Shown here one piece after another: positions 1 through 6,440 of a DNA stretch of 36,763 nt (position 1 is its first letter; each line of letters opens with the position of its first letter). A program made the translations under genes and the position numbers. The notes under the pieces are model-generated. The model saw only the letters and a list, made by a program, of their open reading frames with translations, did no database searches and was not told the DNA's origin. Source of the DNA: Nitrospirota bacterium (GTDB lineage Bacteria > JACPQY01); the NCBI GenBank assembly GCA_016180645.1, contig JACPAV010000032.1, positions 1-36,763 on the forward strand. The letters are read 5' to 3'.

Positions 1-471
1 CTGCGCGGTCACGTCGCGGGCCGCGGCGAACACACCGAGTACGTTGCCTCGCGCGTCCTTGTAGACCGACGCGTTGTAGAGCACGTCCGTGAGGCGGCCA
101 TCCCTGTGGCGGATGGTCAGCGGGTAGTCGGTGACGAACCCCTTGGCAAAGACCTGCTGATAGCCCTCTCGCGCCTTCTCGGGTTCGGTAAAGTAATCTG
201 AAAAGTCGGTCCCGATGAGCTTCTCGCGCGAAACGCCGGTGACCTTTATGGAACCCTCGTTCACATCCGTGATCTTGCCTTCCGGGCTGATCGTCACGAG
301 CGGGTCAAGACTTGCCTCGATGAGACTGCGGGCGTACTGGGATGCCTCTTTCTGCGCGGCCGCATCTTGGGGCGCCTCGGTGCCCGAACTGACACTCGCC
401 TCCAATCGCTCGGTCCGGCGGAATTTCGCGACGGAGCGGGGTTGAACTCGATTCTGACTACTGACCTTCAT
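1..471 (-). CDS. PAS-domain signalling protein, N-terminal part (runs off the window)
   Basis: The reading frame is open from an ATG at 471 to the window edge (157 codons, no stop). Residues from about 45 form a PAS domain: SLIEASLDPLVTISPEGK, then a DVNEGSIKVTG stretch, a FTEPEKAREGYQQVF helix, and the closing strand NVLGVFAAARDVTAQ. PAS domains bind small ligands or cofactors and usually sit ahead of histidine kinase, GGDEF or methyl-accepting output domains; the output part lies outside the window, so the effector is unknown. No signal peptide or membrane segment precedes the PAS domain, so this part is probably cytoplasmic. The start is supported by a strong AGGGAGG six bases upstream. 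Unlike most operon-head genes in this window it has a long leader (about 230 bases) from the promoter at 708-736. Confidence 0.85.
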   Translation of the reverse strand, partial: MKVSSQNRVQPRSVAKFRRTERLEASVSSGTEAPQDAAAQKEASQYARSLIEASLDPLVTISPEGKITDVNEGSIKVTGVSREKLIGTDFSDYFTEPEKAREGYQQVFAKGFVTDYPLTIRHRDGRLTDVLYNASVYKDARGNVLGVFAAARDVTAQ

Positions 472-684
472 GTTTTCCCTCCCTAAAGAACGTTTTCGAC
501 TTGACTACAGATTTCTCCGTGGAATGACTTCAATAACTGGCAAGGGTATTGAATATGGGGGGTATGGAGCGTCGCACCGGATGTGCTGTTCAGAAAGTCA
601 ATGACTGACAATGACTTCACCAGACATCCATGGGTGCGATGCTGAATCTCAACTCGAGAAAACTGCCCCATTTCGTCCCTCCAT

Positions 685-700
685 CGATCATGTGTGATCG
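685..700. promoter_or_regulatory. 6-bp inverted repeat at the predicted transcript start of the PAS gene
   Basis: CGATCA-TGTG-TGATCG is a perfect 6-bp dyad with a 4-base spacer. It begins right at the predicted +1 of the promoter at 708-736, a position typical of a repressor operator, but it could also form a 5' hairpin in the mRNA. Function is inferred from position only. Confidence 0.35.
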
Positions 701-707
701 TAGGCCG

Positions 708-736
708 ATTCTAGGCAGTCCGATCGAACTTGTCAA
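708..736 (-). promoter_or_regulatory. Sigma-70-like promoter for the PAS gene
   Basis: On the minus strand TTGACA (731-736) is followed after exactly 17 bases by TAGAAT (708-713). The -35 box is a perfect match and the -10 box matches 5 of 6. The predicted start is near 701, giving a leader of about 230 bases. Confidence 0.65.
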
Positions 737-865
737 ACGTAAAACAAAGTATACGAGTCTTTAATTAGGGTGAATACCCCATAATACGATACCTCTCAGT
801 AATTTCGGCTCCGGCGTCGAGGCTGAACCTTGATAGCAGCCACGGAAGTTCAGCCTCTATGGTGG

Positions 866-1765
866 CTAGCTGAGGTGCGCGGTGGGATCCGGGACGGCGT
901 GGGGGGCGGTGTCGGCGGGACGCTCGAAATTGTCGCTCGTCAGTTTCCAAGCGGTGATCCGATCGAGGCGGAAATTCCGGCTGGTCCCTTTCAGGTGGCA
1001 ATAGCCGACGAGATAGTCGTGAGCGCTGAGCTTGACGATCTTGTAGGGGTCCACCACCCGCTGAGACTGATGCCCCCGCCCGCCGCTCACGTACGTGATC
1101 AGTACGCATCGCTGATCGCGGGTGGCCTGGATGAGATCGTCGTAGAGCTGGGGCGGATAGATATCGGGCTCGATCTCCCGGGGGTCGAAGGTGAGGGCCG
1201 GACCGTGGATGTCGATGAGGTCCTTCAGCGTTCCCAACCCATGTTCCTCTATCTTCCCCAGGAAATTCATGAAAATGGTGTGGAGGTCCCGCGCGTCCCG
1301 TTCGGCCCGGTGGTAGAAATCGGTGGGGAGGGAGAACCGTGTCCGCAGGATGTCCATCGAGTGTCGTTCATATTCCGGATAGAGTTTGCGGGAAAGCGTG
1401 AGCGTATCGATCACAATGTTGTCGGGGAAGCCCAGCTTGAGGTCGTTCATGGCGCTGGAGAAGAAACCGATGTCGAACGAAGCGTTGTGGGCCATCAGGA
1501 CATCTTCGCCGATGAATTTCAGAAACCCGGGCAGCACCTCATCCTGCGTGGGCGAATGAGCCACCATGCCGTCGGTAATCCCGTGCACTTTTGAAACTTC
1601 GGGAGGGATCGGGCGCATCGGGTTGACCAAGGTGGCGAAGGTTTCCACGACCTCCGCTCCCTTGGCGCGGATGGCGCCGACCTCCACGATCCGGTCTCCA
1701 CGCCACGGGTTCAGCCCCGTCGTTTCGAGATCGAAGAAAGTGAGATTGCGGTTTCGAAGGTCCAC
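866..1765 (-). CDS. DEDDh (DnaQ-like) exonuclease fused to a WYL-type domain
   Basis: Numbered from an upstream GTG at 1786, the N-terminal part is a DnaQ-fold 3'-5' exonuclease. It has motif I FDLETTG (D19, E21), motif II HNASFD (D105) and motif III HRAERD (H159, D164), so the DEDDh active site is complete. After a linker (about 180-215) comes a WYL-like domain (about 216-285: RCVLITYVSGG, DYLVGYCHLKGTSRNFRLDRI). Established knowledge: DEDDh enzymes degrade single-stranded DNA or RNA ends; WYL domains sense ligands, perhaps nucleic acids, and are usually tied to HTH regulators or defence genes. The fusion suggests a nuclease under ligand control (inference). I place the start at GTG 1765 because the promoter -10 (1774-1779) overlaps the upstream GTG; this gives 299 aa and probably a leaderless mRNA. 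It diverges from the gene at 1837. Confidence 0.8.
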   Translation of the reverse strand: MDLRNRNLTFFDLETTGLNPWRGDRIVEVGAIRAKGAEVVETFATLVNPMRPIPPEVSKVHGITDGMVAHSPTQDEVLPGFLKFIGEDVLMAHNASFDIGFFSSAMNDLKLGFPDNIVIDTLTLSRKLYPEYERHSMDILRTRFSLPTDFYHRAERDARDLHTIFMNFLGKIEEHGLGTLKDLIDIHGPALTFDPREIEPDIYPPQLYDDLIQATRDQRCVLITYVSGGRGHQSQRVVDPYKIVKLSAHDYLVGYCHLKGTSRNFRLDRITAWKLTSDNFERPADTAPHAVPDPTAHLS

Positions 1766-1773
1766 CCTCCCTC

Positions 1774-1802
1774 GTTCTATGAACACCGGCGGTGTTTGTC
1801 AA
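1774..1802 (-). promoter_or_regulatory. Promoter of the exonuclease-WYL gene with a palindromic operator in its spacer
   Basis: TTGACA (1797-1802) and TAGAAC (1774-1779) are 17 bases apart on the minus strand. The spacer contains a perfect 15-base palindrome AACACCG-C-CGGTGTT (1782-1796), lying exactly between the two boxes. The -10 ends 8 bases before GTG 1765. A regulator bound there would block polymerase. Confidence 0.6.
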
Positions 1803-1824
1803 ATGTGCGGGAACAGGATAAATA
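1796..1824 (+). promoter_or_regulatory. Possible divergent promoter for the gene at 1837
   Basis: TTGTCA (1796-1801) and a weak TAAATA (1819-1824) stand 17 bases apart. The -35 overlaps the -35 of the exonuclease-WYL promoter on the other strand, so the two may be co-regulated. The -10 match is poor (3 of 6). Confidence 0.35.
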
Positions 1825-1836
1825 TCGCTCGTTCAA

Positions 1837-2898
1837 ATGACGATCCCAACCGTCATATTCTGGGCGATCACTCAGATCACGTATCCCCTGGTCGAGGCCG
1901 AGCATTTCGGCGTGGATCTGGACTTGGACGCCTACTATTCCGCCGTCGCCGCGTACGCGAGCATCGGCACCGCCAGGCCCGAGTTCGGCGAAGGCGAGGA
2001 AGGCGAGATTTACAAGTACCTCTGGGCGAACTTCCTCAAACCCCACACGATCCTATTCGAGGCCAGCACCTATCCCATGCCGCTGGCCGGGATCGCCTTG
2101 AAAGCCAACACGGGGGACCGGTACGGCGAGCCCCCCGCGGCCGTCGGGGACAATCCGAGGGACGACCCCTCCATACGTCCCAAGAGCAGGACGAGCATTG
2201 CCGAAATTCTCACCGCCGGATTTGAGGAGCCTTACGCGTTTTCGCTTTTCGCAGGCAACCTCGCCTCGTTCAAGTCGCCGGTTCCGTCCGTGAAGGGAAT
2301 CGCGTATGCGGGATATCTGTTCACCTTCGGCACGCAGCACATCAAGAGCAACAGTCTGATCGACACCCGTTGGTACGAGTTCGAGGGAAAGCTCAAAGGG
2401 GATGACATCAAGATCTATCGCAAATTGAAATGGAGCTACCGGATCGGTGGGCGGGTGTTCCAGGATCCTGAAATCTCAAATTATGTTTACTTCTCGACCC
2501 TCCGCGACCGGATCGACTTCACAGGCAAGGGCTGGAGCCTCCTGCGAAACAGTTTCCTGGAGGTCTCCGGTTTCGCCAGCCCCACGGTGTCGACCAAGGT
2601 GGAAGACGTGCTGGTTCGCGCCCTGGCGATCGTGGGGAAGAACTTCCCTTTCTACAAAGACAAGCTCACGTTCAGTTTCGGCCTGGGGGTGGTCATCAAC
2701 ACGAGCGCCAAGTACAAGGGCTGCCTCAAGCTCGATACGGGGGCGCTGACGAGTCCTGAGACGCGCGCTCTCATCTCGCAATGCCGTGAGCTCAGGACGG
2801 ACACGCCCGAGGGACTCTCGGCGCGCGACGACTTCATTTCATCTCACAGCAAGAAATTCGATCTCCAGCTCGCCGTTCGGCCGAACCTGAAATTCTGA
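1837..2898 (+). CDS. Unrecognised 353-aa protein, beta-rich, possibly exported
   Basis: I do not recognise the family. An in-frame stop at 1819-1821 limits the start, and ATG 1837 is the only likely one. The first 15 residues include a short hydrophobic run (IPTVIFWAI), too short to call a signal peptide with confidence. The C-terminal half has alternating polar and hydrophobic strands rich in aromatic residues (YLFTFGTQ, KLTFSFGLGVVINTS) and the protein ends in FDLQLAVRPNLKF, with a terminal Phe. That pattern is seen in outer-membrane barrels, but it is not proof. Only two cysteines are present. The gene faces the permease gene at 2900 with a single base between the two stop codons. An outer-membrane or periplasmic role is possible; a cytoplasmic one cannot be excluded. 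Confidence 0.6.
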   Translation: MTIPTVIFWAITQITYPLVEAEHFGVDLDLDAYYSAVAAYASIGTARPEFGEGEEGEIYKYLWANFLKPHTILFEASTYPMPLAGIALKANTGDRYGEPPAAVGDNPRDDPSIRPKSRTSIAEILTAGFEEPYAFSLFAGNLASFKSPVPSVKGIAYAGYLFTFGTQHIKSNSLIDTRWYEFEGKLKGDDIKIYRKLKWSYRIGGRVFQDPEISNYVYFSTLRDRIDFTGKGWSLLRNSFLEVSGFASPTVSTKVEDVLVRALAIVGKNFPFYKDKLTFSFGLGVVINTSAKYKGCLKLDTGALTSPETRALISQCRELRTDTPEGLSARDDFISSHSKKFDLQLAVRPNLKF

Positions 2899-2899
2899 A

Positions 2900-3739
2900 T
2901 TATGAGCCCGGCGCCTGGCGGGGATCGATCGCGTCTCGAATCGCTTCGCCGACGAGATTGAATGAGAGGACCGTCACCAGAATTCCGAGTCCTGGAAATG
3001 TCATGAGCCACCAAGCCACGTGCAGGTAGTCTTTCCCCGATGTGAGGATGTTGCCCCAACTCGGCGTCGGAGGCTGGACTCCCAGTCCCAGGAACGACAG
3101 GCCCGCCTCCGTGAGGATCGCGCCGCCCACACCCAGCGTCGCGGAGACGAGGACGTAGCCCAGCACGTTCGGAAGCACGTGCCTGGACATGATCGAGCGC
3201 GGCGGAACTCCGATGGCTCTCGCGCTGGTCACGAACTCCAGCTCACGGATGCGCAGGCACTCGCCTCTCACCACGCGTGAAAGCCCCGGCCACGAGGTGA
3301 TCCCGATGACGGCCATGACTTTGAAAATGCCGGGTTCCAGGAGCGAAATGACCATGAGGATCAGGAAGAACGTCGGGAAGCAGAGCATGATGTCCACGAA
3401 CCGCATGATGACGGAATCGACCCATCGTCCGACGTACCCCGCCAAAATGCCCAGGGCGGTCCCGATGACAACGGAGATGCTCACCGCCACGAATCCCACG
3501 GTCAGGGAGATCCGCGCGCCGAGGAGCATCCGTGACAGGACATCACGCCCGAGGTCGTCCGTCCCCATCCAATGTTTCCAGGAGGGAGGCTGGAGGCGGT
3601 CCAGGAGCACCTGCTCCGCGAAATCATACGGCGAGAGGGCCGAGGCGAAGATCGCGACAAAGGCCAGGGCCATTAGCAAGAGGAGGCCCGCCATCCCGGA
3701 AGGGTTCCGCCGAAATCTCTGGATGTAGATGTTCAGCAT
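2900..3739 (-). CDS. Peptide-type ABC transporter permease, DppC/OppC family
   Basis: The 279-aa protein has the layout of DppC/OppC permeases: a cytoplasmic N-terminus (YIQRFRRNPSGMAGL), a first membrane helix, the family signature WMGTDDLGRDVLSRMLLGAR after the periplasmic segment, then five further helices. The EAA loop that contacts the ATPase is visible as FVTSARAIGVPPRSIMSRH followed by LPN. It pairs with the DppB-like permease (3 bases upstream) and the binding lipoprotein to import di- or oligopeptides or related solutes across the inner membrane. The operon ends here without the usual DppD/DppF ATPase genes, so the ATPases must come from elsewhere. Substrate is not predictable. Confidence 0.9.
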   Translation of the reverse strand: MLNIYIQRFRRNPSGMAGLLLLMALAFVAIFASALSPYDFAEQVLLDRLQPPSWKHWMGTDDLGRDVLSRMLLGARISLTVGFVAVSISVVIGTALGILAGYVGRWVDSVIMRFVDIMLCFPTFFLILMVISLLEPGIFKVMAVIGITSWPGLSRVVRGECLRIRELEFVTSARAIGVPPRSIMSRHVLPNVLGYVLVSATLGVGGAILTEAGLSFLGLGVQPPTPSWGNILTSGKDYLHVAWWLMTFPGLGILVTVLSFNLVGEAIRDAIDPRQAPGS

Positions 3740-3742
3740 AAA

Positions 3743-4717
3743 CTATTTCGCCAGTCTCACCCGCGGATCGACGACGGCCACGCCGACGTCGGCGAGGAAA
3801 TTCCCCAGGAGAGTCAGGAAAGCGACAATCGTCCCCAGCCCCATGACCACGGGATAGTCCCGGGCCATCATCGCATCCATGCCGAGCCGGCCAAGACCCG
3901 GATACGCGAAGATCGTTTCGAAGATGAACGCGCCGCCGATGAGGTCGGGCAGCATGAGGCCCATGAGCGTCACCATCGGGATCAACGTATTGCGGAACGC
4001 GTGACGCCAGAAGACGCGCTGCGAGCTGAGGCCCTTGGCGCGGGCGGAACGCACATAGTCCTGCCGGATGACTTCAAGAAGCATCACGCGGGTGTAGCGG
4101 GAGAGAAATGCGAGGCCGGTAAACGCCGCGGTGAGGGACGGCAGGATGAGGTGCTGCGCGGTGTCCCAGATTCTTCCCCCGAAGCCGAGATCCGTGTAGT
4201 TCAGCGAGTGCAACCCCGATACCGGGAGCCATCCCAGCAGAATTCCAAAGAACATCATCATAAGGAGGCCGAACCAGAACGTCGGCATCGAGAATCCGAT
4301 GAATACGAGCACCGCCAGGCCGCGGTCCACGAGCGAGTTCTGCTTGATGGCGGACACCGCTCCGATGGGGATCGCGAGGAGAAAGATAAGAATCATCGTG
4401 CACAGGTTCAGGAGCAGGGTGTTGGGAACGCGCTCGACGATCTTGTCGATCACCGGCCGTTCATCTTTGAACGAGGTCCCGAAATCGAGCCGGGCGATCC
4501 GCTTCATCCAGCGTCCGTACTGGATGTACCAGGGCTGGTCCAGCCCATAGAGGACTTTCAGCTTGTCTTTGATCTCCGGCGAGGTACGGGCGGACATCTC
4601 CGTGGCCAGGTCGATGGGGCCGCCCGGCGCGAGCTGCATCACGCCGAAGGTCATGACCGTAATCCCCCACAGGAGGAAAAGCATGGAAGCCAGTCGTCGG
4701 CCGAGGTATCGCGCCAT
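3743..4717 (-). CDS. Peptide-type ABC transporter permease, DppB/OppB family
   Basis: The 324-aa protein starts MARYLGRRLASMLFLLWGI, typical of DppB/OppB permeases. It has the conserved periplasmic LAPGGP motif and LYGLDQPWYIQYGRW segment, six predicted helices, and an EAA loop (DYVRSARAKGLSSQRVFWRH, then AFRNTLIP). It forms the membrane channel with the DppC-like partner. An AAGGGA lies about seven bases before ATG 4717, overlapping the end of the binding-protein gene. The tight spacing on both sides shows it is an inner gene of the operon. Family assignment is sure; the substrate is not. Confidence 0.9.
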   Translation of the reverse strand: MARYLGRRLASMLFLLWGITVMTFGVMQLAPGGPIDLATEMSARTSPEIKDKLKVLYGLDQPWYIQYGRWMKRIARLDFGTSFKDERPVIDKIVERVPNTLLLNLCTMILIFLLAIPIGAVSAIKQNSLVDRGLAVLVFIGFSMPTFWFGLLMMMFFGILLGWLPVSGLHSLNYTDLGFGGRIWDTAQHLILPSLTAAFTGLAFLSRYTRVMLLEVIRQDYVRSARAKGLSSQRVFWRHAFRNTLIPMVTLMGLMLPDLIGGAFIFETIFAYPGLGRLGMDAMMARDYPVVMGLGTIVAFLTLLGNFLADVGVAVVDPRVRLAK

Positions 4718-4729
4718 CGCCGGTCCCTT

Positions 4730-6436
4730 CTACTGCTCGAACACCGGCACGGGGTATTTCCGCTTTTCCGGCGGCACGTGCCACTGGTTGAAGTTCCAGA
4801 AGAGGCCGAGCGCCGAGACGGACGGCCCTTCGAACCGTCGGTGAACCACCGGCGTCGCTTCGGGGTAGTACAAGAAAATGTAGACCAGATCGTCGTGGAT
4901 CAGCCGGTGAATTCGCCGGTAGATTTTCTGTCGTTCGGCCTGCTCAAACGTCACGCGGCCGCGTTCGAGCAGATGATCCACTTCCGGGTTGTTGTAGTCG
5001 ACAAAATTGTACTTCCCGGGTCCCGTTTGCGAGGAGTGCCAGATCAGGTATTGGTCCGGATCGCGGCCCAGCGACCAGCCCAGAATGACCACATCGAACG
5101 CGCGCGGTTCCACGAACTTCTGGATGAAGGAGCTCCACTCGACGATGCGGATGGTCACATCCACGCCGATTTTCTTGAGTTGCAACTGGAGGACTTCCGA
5201 CGTGAGTTCCCGCACTTTGTTTCCCTGATTCGTCATGAGCGTGAAGCGAAACGGCTTCCCGCCCCGATCCAGAAAACCGTCACCGTCCGAATCGGACCAC
5301 CCGGCTTCTTGCAGGAGCCGGCGGGCTTCCGCGGGATTGAACGCGATGTCCTCCACCCCCGGATCGAAAGCCCAGCTCAGCGGCGGGAACGGTCCGGTGG
5401 CCGGGCTGCCCAGACCAAGCAACACGCCATCGATGATCTCCTTCTTGTTCAGGGCCATCGCAAGCGCAAGGCGGACCCGACGATCCTGGAACAGCGGATT
5501 TTTCAGATTAAAACCCATGTAGCTGTAGCTGAAGCTCGGAAAGCGGAACTTCTGGTGGTTTTCGAAGAACACGTCGTACGCCTTGTACTGGTCCGGCCGG
5601 AGAACCATCGTATCGATCGATTGTCTCCGAAGCTCGAGGAACTGGACGGCCTGGTCGGGGATGATCCGGTAGATGAAGCGCTGTACGTGAGGCCGTCCCT
5701 CGAAGTAGTTCGGGTTGGCTTCAAGGACGATCTTCTCGTCCGTTCTCCATTCGCAAAAGGTGTACGCCCCCGTTCCGATCGGGCAGCGGTTGGCGGGATG
5801 GGAATTGAAGTTCTCCACGGTCTTGGGCGGATCGGTCTTCGGTCGGCAACGCGTGGGAGGACAGGCAAAGGTTTTTGCCTCGTAGACATGCTTCGGAATG
5901 ATCGAAATCATCCAGCTTTCGAGGGCGGGCGCGAACACTTCTTTGTAGCGAACGACAACCGTGTGGGGGGCCGGAGCCGTGACCGATTTCACAAGCTCGT
6001 AGTCTGAAGAGTACGGCGTTCGAACCTTCGGATCGACCAGCCGTTCGTAGGTGTAGAGCACATCGTCGGCGGTGAAGGGGGCGCCGTCATGCCATTTCAC
6101 GCCTTGCCGCAGATGGAAGGTGATGGTTCGCCCACCTTCGGCCACTTCCCACTTCTCCGCGAGCACGCCTTGAATGTCCAAGTTGGGTCCGTACTTCAAG
6201 AGTCCGTCGTAAACCATTCCATTGATGTCGCCGGAGGCGCTGTCATTGGAGAGCACCGGATTCAGCATGCTTGCGTCACCGATGGAGGCGTCGACGAACG
6301 CATCACCGTCAAATGGGTGCAGCGCACCCTTCACCAACCGCTCGGGCCGCGTGGGACTTCCGGCCGCGGTGCAGGCGAGGATCGAACAGGTGAACAGGGA
6401 GATCCGTCCCGCCCGTACGCCCACCTTCACAGGCAT
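4730..6436 (-). CDS. Solute-binding lipoprotein of a peptide-type ABC transporter (SBP_bac_5)
   Basis: The 568-aa protein begins with a lipoprotein signal: basic start, SLFTCS helix and ILAC lipobox (Cys22). The mature part is the SBP_bac_5 (DppA/OppA) fold: DASMLNPVLSNDSASGDI, YDGLLKY, LAEKWEVAEGGRTITFHLRQ, GVKWHDGAPFTADDVLYTYE. It would capture peptides or similar oligomeric solutes in the periplasm and pass them to the DppB/DppC-like permeases encoded next. A cysteine-containing insert (about residues 190-245: CPPTRCRP, NRCPIGTGAYTFCEW) includes the usual GTGAY motif and extra cysteines that might form disulfides. ATG 6436 lies four bases after the TPR gene, so it is probably translated by coupling. 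Confidence 0.9.
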   Translation of the reverse strand: MPVKVGVRAGRISLFTCSILACTAAGSPTRPERLVKGALHPFDGDAFVDASIGDASMLNPVLSNDSASGDINGMVYDGLLKYGPNLDIQGVLAEKWEVAEGGRTITFHLRQGVKWHDGAPFTADDVLYTYERLVDPKVRTPYSSDYELVKSVTAPAPHTVVVRYKEVFAPALESWMISIIPKHVYEAKTFACPPTRCRPKTDPPKTVENFNSHPANRCPIGTGAYTFCEWRTDEKIVLEANPNYFEGRPHVQRFIYRIIPDQAVQFLELRRQSIDTMVLRPDQYKAYDVFFENHQKFRFPSFSYSYMGFNLKNPLFQDRRVRLALAMALNKKEIIDGVLLGLGSPATGPFPPLSWAFDPGVEDIAFNPAEARRLLQEAGWSDSDGDGFLDRGGKPFRFTLMTNQGNKVRELTSEVLQLQLKKIGVDVTIRIVEWSSFIQKFVEPRAFDVVILGWSLGRDPDQYLIWHSSQTGPGKYNFVDYNNPEVDHLLERGRVTFEQAERQKIYRRIHRLIHDDLVYIFLYYPEATPVVHRRFEGPSVSALGLFWNFNQWHVPPEKRKYPVPVFEQ

Positions 6437-6440
6437 GAAC

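Larger units (their letters stand above)
472..865. other. Intergenic region, about 390 bp, leader and promoter of the PAS gene
   Basis: No convincing gene is seen between the end of the exonuclease gene and the PAS start. The part 705-790 is AT-rich and holds a sigma-70-like promoter reading toward the PAS gene, with a dyad just inside the predicted transcript. A 10-bp direct repeat (AATGACTTCA) occurs at 523-532 and 610-619; its meaning is unknown. A 62-codon frame at 483-671 has no ribosome binding site or recognisable composition. Confidence 0.6.

Noticed and set aside
483-671. Open frame of 62 codons on the minus strand upstream of the PAS gene
   Set aside because: No ribosome binding site, no recognisable composition, and it lies in the predicted leader of the PAS gene.
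1766-1786. GTG 1786 as start of the exonuclease-WYL gene
   Set aside because: The best -10 box (1774-1779) lies inside these codons, and GTG 1765 follows it at the spacing seen for other genes here.
4001-6007. Long plus-strand open frame (668 codons)
   Set aside because: It is antisense to the binding-protein and permease genes, which have clear family motifs; its product is rich in His, Arg and Glu runs, typical of reverse-frame translation at high G+C.
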